A stretch of DNA of 64,000 bases from Diphasiastrum complanatum (GCA_029204225.1 CM055104.1:40825929-40889928); one strand, 5' to 3'; positions 12,201-24,750 are shown, numbered from the stretch's first letter. Numbers and translations are program-made. Notes: generated by a model not told the origin, from the sequence alone.

Positions 12201-15200
12201 AATAACCCTCTAGCCTTTTAAGCATTCCACTTTAGCTAATAGACAAGTTTACATCTTATTACATAAGACTTGACATAAGGCTTAAGTTTTGGCTAATAAA
12301 ACTCTCTTCTGACCAAATCTAGAGTCCTGTGTATACTTGGATGACCTACACATGGTTAGGTTTCTACCATTGAATTCCTTGATTGGCTTGTGATTAAGCT
12401 TCACACTCTTGTTTCTATCCTTGTTGGATCATTCAAAAGAGATAAGGCCATTGTACGAGAAACTTTACTTCAATTTGCTCGTTAAGAAGCATTCTGGTTG
12501 TTCTAGCATTATCAACAAACCTTTGAAAAGACTAAAATTCTACAACATCTACCACCTTGAAAACTTGCTGGTTTTATCGTTTATTCCATATTTACTTTCC
12601 TAGGATCAAACAGTAGGCTATCTTGATATATTTATCTTTTCTCTTGGTTATATCAATAGTTCAAAAAATATTTAAAACTTGATGAACATGTTTTTTGTGA
12701 CTGGTATACATTTTATGTGTTGCTTGCCAACTAGAAACTCCTGAAAGCAAAAATAACGTAGAGAATCTAGTACCAAAATTGCAAGCCAAAATGCTTTTTA
12801 AAACACGAATTTATTATTTGATAGGTTTTCTTCTTGCAAGCCTGTGAATTCATTGGACTTTACATATCAAGCTCATTATCCATTTCTAGGTGGCCGAACC
12901 TCTGTGCAAGTGATTGCGTTTTGCTGTCAAACTGTCTTCCTTTATTCGAAGTATTTCACGGGTTCAATAACTTAGTTCCAGTGACTTGTAGGCCTTAGCT
13001 GCTAACTTGAGATGGGAGTTGAACAAGAGGTTTATCTTCTTAAATATTGATGCCCTATATCTTGAATTTACTAATCATCATTGCGTATGCATTTTCCCAA
13101 TGCAGTGTCTTTTAGACTCTGAGTTCCTAATTACTTTAAGAGAAACCAAACTGTTTTTTGAAACAAAACTGTGTTTGTTGGCTCTGGTGAGTGCTGCTTG
13201 AGCATATAATGATAAGCCAGCAAGACCATGATTTTAGGATCCTCACAGCTTGTAAATGCTTTTCATTTGACTGGCTTCTGCAATATATTGTTGTGTGTGC
13301 AGGTCCTTGTTGATGTAGCAATTGTTTACAATGCCCGTGATGGGAGAAGCACAGTCCAGGTGCGTTTTCTTAGGAAATCTAACGCACTTGCCATTACATT
13401 TGTAATATTTACAAAGAAACTGCCATTATTTGGTTCATAGGCTGAAATGGCCTTTCCACTTGAGTTTCAATTTGATGCTTCAACTGTAGGCATTATTGCA
13501 GCCAACTTGCTGTTTATTCCTTAAAAATTTTCACTTTCAAGAATGTGTCATAAACGCAAATGTTGCTTGGAAGAGATTTGATTGCAAATCAGAAGCTAAT
13601 AATGTTCTGGAATCTTCTTTATTCAGCCGTTGCTTGTGTGTGGGGCTACGAAAGAGCATGAGATGGTGATACATTTTGTGGAACAACTTTTACAGCTAAT
13701 TGACATGTTGTGATTGTTTAGTGTTTAATCTCATGCTGATTTTGGAGCTAAAAAAACATTTTGTACAATGATCAAGTTAGGCAATCCCTTGATTTTTCTT
13801 GTTATAGATTGCAGTGCCTAGGAATGATGATTCAATGGTGGATGACAAGCTAATTGCTGGCAAACATGGGAAATTTTTTTTTCATTCAGTAGATGATGAT
13901 GTGAAAGGAAAACCTGCTTTGACACGATTTCAGCGGTTGAGCACGGATGGTGCATTCAGTATTGTACGCTGTATGCCTCTCACTGGTCGGACCCATCAGG
14001 TACTGGTATAACACCTTGTTTTGCTCAGATAATATTGCTGCATCTGCATACCGCATCATCTATGACCTTAATGTTTGTGAAAATTCTTGTGCCACATGAT
14101 ACAATGTACATCAATAACAACCATTATTTATTTCATATATCTTCACATAATTGATTTCACCAAATCATCAAATGGTCAAAGTCCAGCTATTATACAATTG
14201 ATGTACTGATTTATAATTGACCAGAAATGATGTTGGGGACCCTAGCATCCCTGAGTGCAAATTCAATTCTTCGCAGGAAATGAACTGTTGGGATCAAACT
14301 TTTTCATGTTCTTGTGAGTGCCTATGGCAAATTCCACCACTTGGTATTGGCCTCTTCCTGTGTGTGTCTATCAAAGATTCCAACAGCAAATGTCCTGTAA
14401 AAATCAAGTGGAAAACAAACTTTTTTGCTGCATGCTACCAGAAAATTGATGATAATCGTGTAAATAAGTTGTCTGTTTCTTTTGGATGACTGGTGCCTGT
14501 AACTCTTATCTCTGTTGCAGATGATAGATAAGAAAATTGATCTAGGAGATCCTTTATTTCTGTATTTAAATCATGATTGGCTAGCACATTCTAATATAAG
14601 AACTGTGATTCTGTAGCAGCTTTTTGCGATTTATTACTTGGTGTTAATGAATTCATAGTTGCTGTTTGTTAGATTTAGAGTCTATTGCATCCAGAATCGT
14701 ACCATCTATTGCAAGCAATCATCATTCACAATCAGAGAAGACTAACTACCATTACAATCTCCACTCTCCTCATAATGAAATACAGACCAATACAAAATTG
14801 ATATAGGGGCAAGGTTGCACCCAGATTAATTCGGACCGCCAACTATTATTTAAGTTGCAAGTACCAAAACTTGTAAAACCAAATGTAACCTAATATACTT
14901 ATTAGGTTATATCACAATACGAAGGTCTCATCAAGGTTGTCAACCGACATAATATCTTCTAATACTGCTTGCCAAGCAATATTTTGATAAAGCTTGGGGT
15001 TTTACTTTTTAGCGGTCTCCAACAGTCCATTTGCTAATTTGACCCGATGAACCTGTCCATCTAGATTCACTAAACAGACCTCAATCGTTGACTAATCGCC
15101 TAGTTAGAATCTTGTCTCTATTAGATCTTCTCACTCTTATTGGTACCGCATGAGGCTTTTTCAGAATTTATCAATAAATAGATAGGCCCACTTTCAGGTT

Positions 15201-16155
15201 ATTCTTCTATGACTTTGCAGATCTGTATTCATTTGCACTATTATGTTGCAACAAACGATTGATGTAATAGTTCTTTTGTATATTGCCAGATTCGTGTTCA
15301 TCTGCAACATTTGGGCCACCCGATAGCGAATGATGCACTGTATCTGCATAAGAATCCCGCCAAGCGTTCGAGTCAAGGGACGGCTGCCGATATTGCAGCC
15401 AAACGACCTCATGGTCCCAATTTGTCAGAAACGTCACATGCTCTTTGTAATGAAAAACTCGCAGATTGTGAGAAATCTCTTGATCTCTCTGGAGGGAAAT
15501 CATGCTCAGAAGTTACCGTGGAGCCAAATGCTGGCAAATCTCAGCTGGAGGGAGCACAGGTTCTTTCTATTTGTTGTCAGGCCAGTAAAACTTCAAGTCA
15601 CAGTAGAGAAGATATGTCTGCAACCTGTGGACCTGGTACAGATTTGAGGAGCAATCATGCAGCTTCTGAGAGACAGTTGCAACAGGATAAAATTCTACGA
15701 AATAAGCTGAAAGTTATAGAAAGTTGCGATCGAGAGCTAAATCAACACATATTAGAAAGTGGTCCTATAGATTTTACACTGGATCCTATGTGTACGAATT
15801 GCCCAAATTTAGAACCCTCTGGGTAAGCTGATTAAAGCAACTGAAAGGCCATAAAGATAGTACTGTAAATTCAAGTAAATGTATCAAACCTGTTCATGTA
15901 AGTAACATCTTAAGCTAGGATAACATCCAGTAGATTGACTTTCTCTGTGCAGTTCAGTGAAGTACGCTATATGAAACTGTCAATCAATTGGCAATTGACT
16001 TTCTTTCTGTAGTTCACTGAAGTATTCTTTATATATGTAAATCACCAATTGGATGCAGGTATGAGGATCCCTTGGAAGGACTATGGCTGCACTGTGTACG
16101 ATATTCCAGCTCTAAGTGGTCATATACGTGCCCCCTTCCTAATTGGGCTCTCTAA
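3246..16155 (+). CDS. RluA-family RNA pseudouridine synthase (plant type 7 / RPUSD2-like), 10 exons, N-terminal exon not found
   Basis: Isomerises uridine to pseudouridine in RNA; the exact substrate is not readable from sequence. Exons inferred from homology and GT/AG sites: 3246-3323, 5498-5598, 5925-6012, 7861-7939, 8025-8107, 8406-8471, 13303-13359, 13808-13999, 15290-15822, 16059-16155 (TAA at 16153). They total 1374 nt and every junction keeps frame, giving 457 residues. An S4-like segment (CGRICVDGQKV) lies at about residues 30-65. The catalytic loop HRLDRLVSG has Asp at residue 121. GRTHQ-IRVHLQ at 244-254 is split by an intron. A C-terminal CTNC (416/419) is followed by GLWLHC, as in plant and animal relatives. 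About 145 residues of poorly conserved, Ser-rich linker sit between HPIANDALYL and CTNC, longer than I expect for the family. The upstream N-terminal exon is missing from the window. The 4.8-kb intron at 8472-13302 holds gypsy debris. No frameshift is seen, so the gene is probably functional. Confidence 0.9.
3800..4810. mobile_element. Putative TIR DNA element inside pseudouridine synthase intron
   Basis: About 40 bp starting near 3806 (TGCAGCGCGATTCTGAATC...) recurs as an imperfect reverse complement ending near 4805 (TGCAGGTTGATTTTGAATC on the other strand). Both are rich in GATTC/GAATC units. The roughly 1-kb interior holds a GC hairpin repeat and no transposase. This fits a non-autonomous terminal-inverted-repeat element, perhaps hAT or MULE derived. 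I could not find a clean target-site duplication, so the class stays open. Confidence 0.5.
4039..4172. repeat. 34-bp GC-rich hairpin minisatellite
   Basis: Three units at an exact 34-bp period (4076, 4110, 4144) each contain GGGGGGC, a four-base loop (tatc, tacc, tact) and GCCCCC(C), followed by gaacccccc. A degenerate GGGG/CCCC unit precedes them. The block is almost pure G/C in an AT-rich surrounding. Each unit can fold as a 6-7 bp hairpin on either strand. Open frames across it are Pro/Gly-rich artefacts. Confidence 0.85.
10185..10352. repeat. GGGAAA fold-back (MITE-like) element in intron
   Basis: Repeated GGGAAATG / CATTTCCC units form two roughly 65-bp arms in inverted orientation, with further GGGAAA copies at 9846-9892. 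The left arm pattern (tatgggaaatgagtttccc) is mirrored by the right arm (gggaaatgtcgtttccc). No coding capacity. It lies inside the 4.8-kb intron of the pseudouridine synthase gene. Confidence 0.55.
10680..11124 (+). mobile_element. Ty3/gypsy integrase tail and chromodomain fragment
   Basis: Frames combined across breaks read the gypsy integrase C-terminal segment (CYIGPFCIVKKF, then QGIKIHPFFHISCLRK) and a chromodomain (TEYLVHWKGRSDDEDTWEKE) ending at a stop near 11096. A polypurine tract (aaggggaggg) follows directly, then an LTR-like start at 11125. It is truncated at the left and lies within the pseudouridine synthase intron in the sense direction. Confidence 0.8.
11125..11530 (+). repeat. 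Probable 3' LTR of the intronic gypsy fragment
   Basis: Begins TGTTAGGGACCC just after the polypurine tract at 11113-11122. Its first 37 bases fold: GGGACCCAA at 11130 pairs with TTGGGTCCC, extended by an outer GTTAGGG/CCCTAAC pair. The right boundary is unclear because a - strand gypsy fragment follows. Confidence 0.5.
11540..12290 (-). mobile_element. Ty3/gypsy integrase fragment, antisense
   Basis: Reading leftwards gives an integrase: RWESIYVEFVVG and VVVDRLTKLAIF near 12190-12060, then MEDMLRTYV and IEFAYYIEE near 11980-11885, then FQPRSP near 11840, with a decayed tail to about 11540. The order of motifs is normal for gypsy integrase, but frameshifts, stops and a missing middle show it is dead. 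It is a different copy from the + strand fragment beside it. Confidence 0.75.
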
Positions 16156-18740
16156 CTTCCTCATGTATTGGATTTGCTATTTTGTTTTGTCAACTTTGAA
16201 ATTAGTCCATTTAACTTGATTGGCTGAATTTGGCTAATCAAGTTTTGATATCACAGTGCAAATAACGGGTCATCAAAATGTGGTGGAAATGTGGATGCAT
16301 TATTTGTCAGATACTCACTGTTACACCTTATGAAGGGGATATTGTTCTAGCCGACTGCAAGCCATGGTCACAAAGAGGCAAGAAGGTATCAGATGTTTTA
16401 ACATTGATCAGAACGAGAAGCAGTGCATTTGAGCAATTCATATATTCATTTTGTACTTCTTATGTAATTTTCAATTGACTGGTTTGAAAGTGATGCCTTC
16501 AAATGTGGCATTTATGTCATTAAGCAAAGCATTCAGCTGTTTAATCTCCTCCTCTTACTTGACAAATTATGTATAGACTAAAGGTAAAATGTGAACATTG
16601 ATGACAATACACCAAAGTTAGGCAGAATCATAATCTGTTAGTGAATGTGGCCTTTGAAAGTCCATTTCAGATCATTACAGGTGCAACAATCCTTGCCAAG
16701 CTTATTTTTGAGCGTTTATTGATGTTATTTTTGGCCAAATTAATTCATATGATTGCTTTTGAATTCCTAGTTAGAATCTTTTTCACATTGGTTTCACATT
16801 GGTTTCACATCGTTTTGTAGTTTTTCCTTCACAAGAAAAGATGAGCACCGACTGATTTTGTAATTCTTGGAATTATTGATGGACTATTCAACAATTCAAA
16901 CATGTTTATAAATACAATCTTAATTCCAAGAACTGGAAACTCTGCACGCTTGTTATCTGTTTGTGTGATGAACAGCCTAAGTATGACTCGTGATTTGCTT
17001 ATGATCCATTAAAAAGAATTGGCTTCTTATATCACTAGGTTCCTAAGCTTCCATTATTTTGTAAATGGTGTTTTTAAGAATGATAATGTTGCTGCCCAAG
17101 TCCTCTGATGATTAGACCAGAATAACACTGGCTGGTAGGAATCAACAGTGGATACTGAACTTTTGAAATGGGCATGCTTTTCAAAGGTATCTATCTGAAC
17201 ATCTGGATAAAACTTTCTTGAGATTATGATTTAGTTTCAGAAAATTTTGATGCTGTAAAGTGTGATATTTCTATCTTCTTCTTAATGTTTAATTGTTCTT
17301 CCTAAGGTGTATCTCTTGTTTGTGTGCGCGCGCACGCACGTGGGCGTGTTTTGAAGCACTTATTATTGCACTTTCAACAGTATTGTTTAACTTTGAGTGA
17401 AACTGAAACAATGTCTGACTTTATACTCATATTTTGGACAAGATTAGAGTAACCTAACTTGGCAATGACCACTTGTTGTGACATGGGTAACAATTGAGAA
17501 TGTGTAGACATGTAATTCTCACAAGAATTTTCCTGTTCTAACACGATTATTGTTGTGGATGGATGCAAGTGAGCATGTTCTCCTCAATTTAGAGCTTTTA
17601 CTAGTAGTTAGGTTTTGTCAAGATGGTATTTTTATTATTTGGTAGCATAACCCTTTGTTTTTGTGCATCATAAGTTTAATTAGACATCCATTGAATCTTA
17701 GCACTTAGTGAGGTACTTAAGTGTATGAAACTTTTACGCTAGTATTAGAGCTTGATTATCATTCTTCCAAGTTCATTCAAGTGATCTATTACTTGTGTAT
17801 GCAAGATTAAAGAGTGGACCAAAACTGGTAGCTAATTTTTTGCATTCTCCTAAAGATTTTGCAACGAAACTCTTGGATAGGTGAATCGACCTTGAGAAAA
17901 GTTTGATAATTTCTTTCAACTATTATTTTGGAGTCTTATGAAAAGTATTTCGCCACTATGTTTTGGATATGGAGTTAGATTTCATTAAGATAGTGATTTA
18001 TTTCAAATTACCCACACTTCTTTCCAATTTCGATAGAGTAGCTTAATGTGAGTAGAAAGTTTGTATTTATTCTTTTCTAGATCCAATATGATCTCTTACA
18101 AGTGTCAAAGTATATTATAAAATACTTATAGAGTGGTTTTGTAGTACTAGGTTATAGTTAATTGTATATGATTTTTTTTTTCCAACAAGTTTGATCAATT
18201 TCTACTCAAACTAGTCATTATATCTCATTATGCTAGTTTAGTGTAAATCAAAGAATGAATTGACTTCATCTAACTATTCTATATGGAAAATTACGATGGA
18301 ATCTATGTTGGTTATACATGATTTGATGGATATTATGATTGACAAATTTGCACAAATACAGTAGACTCTACAAAAAAGTTTAGATTCTCAATATACAAAA
18401 GGTTTTTTTAACTTAATTCTAAGTGCATTTTGGGTTTCATCGTGTCATAGGGTCTTGCAAGTGGTACACTATTCCTAGTGCCATAGTCGTTTTGAAAAAA
18501 ATTTACACGTGTGAAAGAAAATGAAAATCTTTTATTTACTTTGAAAGATAAGTAATTGCACAAAACACTACAATGACAATGTTAGGCAAGAGCACTATAA
18601 CTGATCAAATGGCTAACAAAAAAAAATAAAACCCTTTAGATCTCGAGCAAAGTTATGGATCTAATTCAAGCCCTCTTGAAGGAGGCCAAGAGCTCTACAA
18701 ATCCTACAAATATGCAAATTAATGATAAATACGCAATGAA
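16156..18740. other. 3' flank of pseudouridine synthase; no gene recognised
   Basis: The first few hundred bases are probably 3' UTR. Beyond that I see AT-rich sequence without conserved coding signal. A short alternating purine-pyrimidine run (tgtgtgcgcgcgcacgcacg) lies at 17321-17340. Confidence 0.4.
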
Positions 18741-18752
18741 GCTATATCTTTT

Positions 18753-18804
18753 GAGAGAGAGAGAGAGAGAAGAAGAAGAAGAAAAAGAAAAAGAAAGAAA
18801 GAAA
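18753..18804. repeat. GA/GAA simple repeat
   Basis: GA dinucleotides grade into GAA and GAAA units. The open frames across it are low-complexity artefacts. Confidence 0.9.
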
Positions 18805-19009
18805 GCTTTATTAATGTATTTTCCATGCCAAAAGGCATATAAGACAAAAGTACATGTCAAGTATGTGGTAACCATGAGAGCGGAGAGTAGTCATATGTAT
18901 CCATGTCAAGATGTCAGGTCTGTGCTGACGTTGTAGAAGGATGTAATGCGAGTTCCTGGCGCTGCATAAAAGTTCTCGATGTATTGAAAATCATAATCTT
19001 GGTTTTCAA

Positions 19010-19420
19010 TATATTAATCTCCAATCCCCATCTGCTGCAGTAAGGCATGGAGGCTGTCTAACTGTTGCTGTAAACCCTCTTTGGTAGGAGATAAGAGAAC
19101 CACGTCATTTGCATATAAAATTATAGCAATCAAGATACTCCCAAGCCTACAGCCTGTGCATACATCTCTCAATGACTCTCTCAAGCTTGTCAATATATAG
19201 TCCAAACAGGGTTGAGGATAAAGAGCAATATTGTTTCACGCCAACAGTGCTCCAGATATAATCTAAAATGCCGGTGTCACTCCGAAAATAGCCAAGGACT
19301 CTCTCATATAGTGCCATCATTGCCAAGATCGTGTCAGTAGAAAAACCAAGGTCCCTCGGAAAGAGACATTGATACTTGTATAGATTAAGTCATTGCTTTT
19401 CTGCCTCTAGTCAGACACTC
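19010..19420 (-). mobile_element. LINE (non-LTR) reverse transcriptase fragment
   Basis: Reading leftwards in broken frames gives TLFGLYIDKLE and then LYANDVVLLSPTKEGLQ, matching the region around the YADD box of plant LINE reverse transcriptases; here the box reads YAND. Only about 400 bp remain, with stops and frame changes. It abuts the copia fragment at 19440. Confidence 0.75.
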
Positions 19421-19439
19421 AATACTTCTATTCAAGCAA

Positions 19440-20645
19440 ATAAAAGTTTACTTTGCATTATAGACTTGGTCACCTGAATCATGCTGCTGTACAACAAATG
19501 TCTAAACATTCTATTGTTCTTGATCTAGACTATCCTAGTAATAAAGTCGAGTTACCTGTCTGTCAAGACTGTTTAGTTGGTAAACAGACTAGGAAACCAT
19601 TTAGATCAAGCCATCAACATACTGCTAGATGTTAGACGTTGTGCATTCAGACATTTCTGGGCTGATGAAGAATCCTTCTCTGAAAGATGCAAAGTATTTT
19701 ATAAATTTTGTTGATGAATTCTCCAGAAGGACTATGGTGTATTTTATCCAGAAGAGATCAGAAGCTTTCAATTGCTTCAAAATCTTCAAGGAGCGTGCAA
19801 TCTAAGAGACTGGAAGGACGATCAAGGCCCTGAGGTTTGACAATGGTGGAGAGTACATCTCTACTGAATTTAAGGAGTACTGCCAAAGCCAAGGCATTGA
19901 GCAGCAATTCATCACTCCTTATAGTCCTCAGTCTAATGGCTTAGCCGAGAGGAAGAACCGTACTCTGGTTGAATCAGCTAAATGTATGCTGGCACATGCA
20001 TCGCTGCCCAAGAGCTTCTGGACCGAAGCTGTCTCCACTGTAGCTTATGTCCAGAATAGATGTTCGACCAAGGCCCTCTCAGGCAAAACACCCCATAAGG
20101 TGTAGACAAGCTCTAAGCCTTCTGTGAAGAACCTAAGAGTATTCGGATGCGTCGCCTACGCGCAAATCCCAAAAGGCACGAGGAAGAAATTCGACTTCCA
20201 AGGTCTCAAGACCATCCTGATTGGGTATACTTCATCTGATAACACATACAAGCTGTATGATCCCGATACCCAATAAATCTTGTACAGTCGGGATATAGTA
20301 TTTATCGAGGATCAGTTCGTCGACATCAAAGGCAAATATATTGTTTCAGGAGAACCTTTATCACCTACCATTGACACGACTATCCAAGATTTAGGCTCAA
20401 GCGTATCCATTGTCGATCCACTATTCGACAACGAATCAGACGAAGACGTTGCTGCTACCCAGCAACAAGTCCCAGGAGTGGTTCATCAGTCGATTCCTCC
20501 CAGAAGATCAAGCCGAGTGCGCACACAACCCACAAGGTATACTCCTGAGTCTGCATGTCTCTTGATACAGGAACCGACAACAGTCGAAGAGGCACTTAGC
20601 CAACCAGACTCTGATCTCTGGAGAGAAGCCATGGACAAAGAGTTC
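19440..20645 (+). mobile_element. Ty1/copia fragment: GAG-pre-integrase, integrase, RT N-terminus
   Basis: Order: YRLGHLNH and CQDCLVGKQ (zinc-binding pre-integrase, 19456-19590), integrase core with HSDISG, RFDNGGEY and SPQSNGLAERKNRT (D, D, E all present; 19640-19980), FWTEAVSTVAYVQNR, a Ser/Asp-rich linker with RRSSRVRTQPTRYTPES, then WREAMDKEF, where copia reverse transcriptase begins. A few stops interrupt it (for example just after the first kinase-like FKERAI segment near 19803). Homology ends abruptly at about 20645, where a - strand copia element begins. Confidence 0.85.
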
Positions 20646-23397
20646 TTGACATCCATTTGGTGCAATTTGAGGTCTCTCGCGGCTGTTAACGCAATCAAAG
20701 TCCTGATTGACTGCATCTTGACGACATGACTAAAAATTTCTTGATAATCCACTCCTTGGACTTAAGTGAATCCTTTAGCCACCAGTCGTGCTTTCCATTT
20801 GACAATGAAACCATCAGAGTTGATCTTCTTCTTGAAGATCCACTTGTTGTCGATAACTCTCTTGTGAGTGGGGAAGTCGAGCAGTGTCCAGGTCTGATTC
20901 ATCAAAGTGAGTTGTACTCACTTTCCATAGCTTCTTGCCACTTCACAGCATCCTTGGAGTTAATTGCTTTAGCTAGGCTCTCTGGTTCTTCTGATGAAGT
21001 CCAGAATGATTGAGGTGCATACCTCTCAGGAACTGTTCGAGTCCGTGAAGATCTGCGGACGTTTGGTTGACCAGAATGTGATGATGCTTCATCTTGATTT
21101 TCTCCAGATCTGTTCGAGCTAGCTTGGTCTGGTCTGATGACAGGTACTGTCGGCTGTTCGGCTTCTATAGCTGTAGCTGCAAGTTTTGTAGAAGGAACAT
21201 CAATGTTGGAAGAATCCATGCTACGTAAAATAGGATGAAATGACATAGCATCGTTTATCGATGGTTTTTTGAAATCATAGTATGTATGTTCTTGAAATAT
21301 TACATCCCTAGAGACAAATACTACATTGGTGGATGGATCATAAACTTTATAAGCTTTATGTTCATCAGGATAGCCAATGAAAATACATTTATTTGTCCTA
21401 TGATCCAGCTTCTTCCTTAGCTATTTAGGAATGTGAACAAAACATATACAATCAAAGATTTTTAAATGGCTGACACTAGGCTTGTGCCCATGCCAAACTT
21501 CATGATGACTTTGGTGCTGGATCTGTTTTGCACGAAACAGGATGTGGCAGTAGCTTCTGCCCATAACTTTGCAGGTAGGTGTGGGTGATGTAGCATGGAT
21601 CTGGCTGAGTTGAGAAGAGTTCGATTCTTCCTTTTTGCAATCTCGTTCTATTGAGGCGAATAGGAAGTAGTGAACTGTCTTTTGATGCCATGTTTAGCTA
21701 GGTAGTCGGACATCTCGTTGGAGATGTATTCATCGCCACCATCAGTTCGGAGTGCCTTCACTTTCCTAGACCTTTGTGTCTCAGCCATGGCCTTGAATCT
21801 CTTGAAGCATTCAAAGGCTTCAGATTTGTGCTTAATGAACATGACTGTAGACCATCTGGAGTAATCATCTATGAAAGTGATAAAATAGACTGCATCTCCT
21901 AAGGATGGATTTGGCATTGGACCACAAAGATCGCTATGTGTAAGATCTAATATATGCTTTGATTTGATGGAATGTGATTTTGAAAACTTGCTTTTAGAGT
22001 GCTTCCCATAAATGCATGATTCACAAAAGAAAGATTTTCTATCTAATGAAGACGAGAAATTCAAACTATCAACTAAATTATTACAAAGCATATAAGAAAG
22101 TGATCTTGTATTCACGTGTCCAAATCGACTATGCCATAGAACAACATTGTCGTTTATATTTTCATTAGAGATACTAGCTAATGCAACTGAATTAGAGAGT
22201 ACGTAAAAGTTTCCGACTCTAGTGCATGTAGTCAGAGGAGTATCTTTCTCGAATATTGTACACTCCTCAGATGAGAAGGTAACAATGTAGTCCTCATCAG
22301 TTACTGATAACATGTTCTTTGATAACTGAGGAAACATGAAGGACGTTAGGAACACAAATAGATAGATCATTGTTGAAGGTGATCTTCACTATTCCTTTGC
22401 CTTCCACACGTATGGTGCTTGAATCTTTGAGGTAGATGAATTGATCTCTGCTGTAAGCTGCATACTCGGTAAACCATTCCTTGCGAGAGGTCATGTGTTG
22501 GGTAGTGCCACTGTCTAGGTATCAGCTATCAGAGTCTCCGATGCTATTGTTAGCCATTAACAAATGTGTATCCTGCTCCTTGAATCTTGATGTCGTGATT
22601 AGCTCTCTTGCAATATCTGCAGAAGAGCTTCTTGCGCGATCCACCATGTCCACCTTGAGTGTGAGGCTTCTGTTGTTGATGCTACACCTGATTCTTGCCC
22701 TTGGAATGATCTTTCTTCTTGGTGTATAGCGCCATGGATTTGTCTTTGATGGACAGGCTGCTAGTCTTTCTCCGCATTTCTTCTTGAAGAAGATGACCAA
22801 TCACCTTTTGAAGGGTGAGGTCCGGTTGTGTGGAGATCATCACCACAAAGTGCTCATAGGACTTTGGAAGAGAAGAAAGCAAGGTCATGATGACATTATC
22901 ATCTTGAATAGAACATCCTATAGTTGATAACTGATCTAATAGGGACTTGAAGCTGTTGATGTGAGAAGTGATGGCAGTAGAATTAGACATGCTAAGAGTA
23001 AAGAACTTCCTTCTAAGATGTAGTCTTGTGGTTATATCGCGAGTCTCATAGAGACTTGATAACAAGTCCAGCGCTTCCTTAGAGGTTTTGCACGTGGTAA
23101 TGTGAGATATTTGGTAGTCAGCCAGATTGAGGTGATACATGCTAAGGCCTTCTGATCTTTGATCTTCCAGGCCTTTGCTTGATCACCATCTTCTGGTTTT
23201 AGGTCTGCACCTTCTACTACATCCCAAAGATCTCTATCTATCAACATCATTCTAAGTTTCAACTTTTAAATGTAGAAGTTAGAACTGTTAACCTTGTCAA
23301 TGAAGATGAAGAGCTGCCTATATGAGACATGATAATAGTATACAAATAGGACAAATTTAATCTCTTGGTTTATTTGGACTAAGCTCCGATACCAATC
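20646..23397 (-). mobile_element. Ty1/copia element, antisense: PBS, gag, protease region, integrase, RT N-terminus
   Basis: Read leftwards from a tRNA-Met-type primer binding site (TGGTATCGGAGC on the - strand, 23383-23394). Gag with UBN2-like LHLRRKFFTLSMSN lies at 23260-22680. A zinc knuckle CRYCKRANHD near 22620-22590 has lost its last Cys. The pre-integrase has WHSRFGHVN and CESCIYGK. Integrase has HSDLCGP, RTDGGDEY and SPQ followed by a stop. A linker with VRRSSRTRTVPERY follows, and the reverse transcriptase start (KARLVAKGFTQV, LHQMDVK) stops at about 20648. The 3' half and 3' LTR are missing. Confidence 0.85.
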
Positions 23398-24750
23398 TGA
23401 TGGGTCAAGGGAGATAGGAAGAACGAGAACGGAGAAGAGAGCAAGAATATTGCAGAACAGCTCTCATGTTCTAATCGGTTGCTAGGTGCAAATATAGTCT
23501 AATAGACAGCTTATGCTGAAGATAATCATAGCTTCATGCATTCTGATTTTCCAACATGATCTTAAAAATTAATTCATACTCTAAAACCAAGAGTACAGTC
23601 CACCGAAGAGATTAGAGATGGTTTGTGTGTGGTACTACTGAAATCAGAATCAATGTGAAGTGTAGTTCTGAAATAAATGGACGAGCAGTATGATATCGCG
23701 AGTTCCTCAGGCGTCAAAGATAGCCATCATCTGATAAAAAACTGAGGAGTTGTAGACGTCCGTGTTCTGATCAGAGTGAGTATACAAGCGCGATCAAATA
23801 TCAATGAAAGTGCATTCAATCACAACATGCATTCATCTACGTTGTACATAGATAAAAATGTGCTGCTGTTATATTACACTGAAGCACAATACAAATAGTA
23901 ATTACAACCAAAATTGACGACATAATTGGGAGGCTCAAATAATGCGTCTCATGGACGGAGCAACCAACAATCTGTACTTGGATGATCTATTTATAGATTT
24001 CATTCGTGTATTAATTACAATAAATGATTGTCACCTAATTAGGTGAGCTGTTGTACTTGGAAGTATATGGCTTCTGTGACAACTATACATAGTGTATACT
24101 GTCAACCCATAAGGAATGTTGACGTGGACGAGGGCGTTGCAAATTCTCTCACTTCGCTTTATAAGGGAAGCGACTTTCTCTCACTTCGCAAATTTGGAAA
24201 GTGGTTGGGAACATTCCTCGTTCAAAGTAGATGACCTTTGACATTTTTCTCTCTCTTCGAGATTTTGAGAAAAAGACGAAGGTGCCCTTAAAAAGGTGAA
24301 GGTGCCCTTAAAAAGATGAAGGTGCCTTTAAAAAGACGAAGGTGTCTTTAAAACAATTTAACATGAAAATAGATGACCTTCGGGAATTTTCTCTCTCTTT
24401 GTGAACTTTTCGCGAACAAAGTCGAAGGTGTTAAAAAATATTTGAACTTTTGAACTGTCTCAAAACTGTCGTGAACATTTCACAAAAAAATCGAGGGTGT
24501 TAAAAAATAGTTGAACTTTTGGACTGTCATGAAGCTGTCTCGAACATAGTTCATTCTGCAGACTGTCTTGAAAGTAATGTATTTCTGCAGACTTGTTCTA
24601 AATGCAAGTTTGCGGAAGCCCTTGAAGATGGCCAAGTCTTCAATGACTTCAAGAAATTAAACTTAACATCTGAACTTTGAAATTATGACATGATTGGTTA
24701 CCCTTTGCTGGAGATCAGCCAGAAGCCCATTGTAGACGTTCTTCAAATAA
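23398..24750 (-). repeat. 5' LTR of the antisense copia element
   Basis: Adjoins the primer binding site and, on the + strand, starts TGATGGGTC (the - strand LTR therefore ends in CA). A TATA box for leftward transcription (CTATAAATAG, - strand) lies at 23987-23996, splitting U3 from R-U5. The outer end is not certain. Confidence 0.5.
24270..24349. repeat. Four 20-bp tandem repeats in copia LTR
   Basis: Unit aaaaagacgaaggtgccctt and close variants (gacg/ggtg/gatg/gacg; ccctt/cttt) are repeated four times without spacer. The same core recurs in the separate LTR at 38881-39176. Confidence 0.9.

Noticed and set aside
14700..15180. Possible gypsy text in the last large intron of the pseudouridine synthase
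   Set aside because: Only vague resemblance in several frames; no motif firm enough to call.
16278..16478. Possible extra 3' exon of the pseudouridine synthase
   Set aside because: The exon at 16059 reads through the conserved C-terminal motif and stops at 16153-16155; nothing downstream resembles the family.
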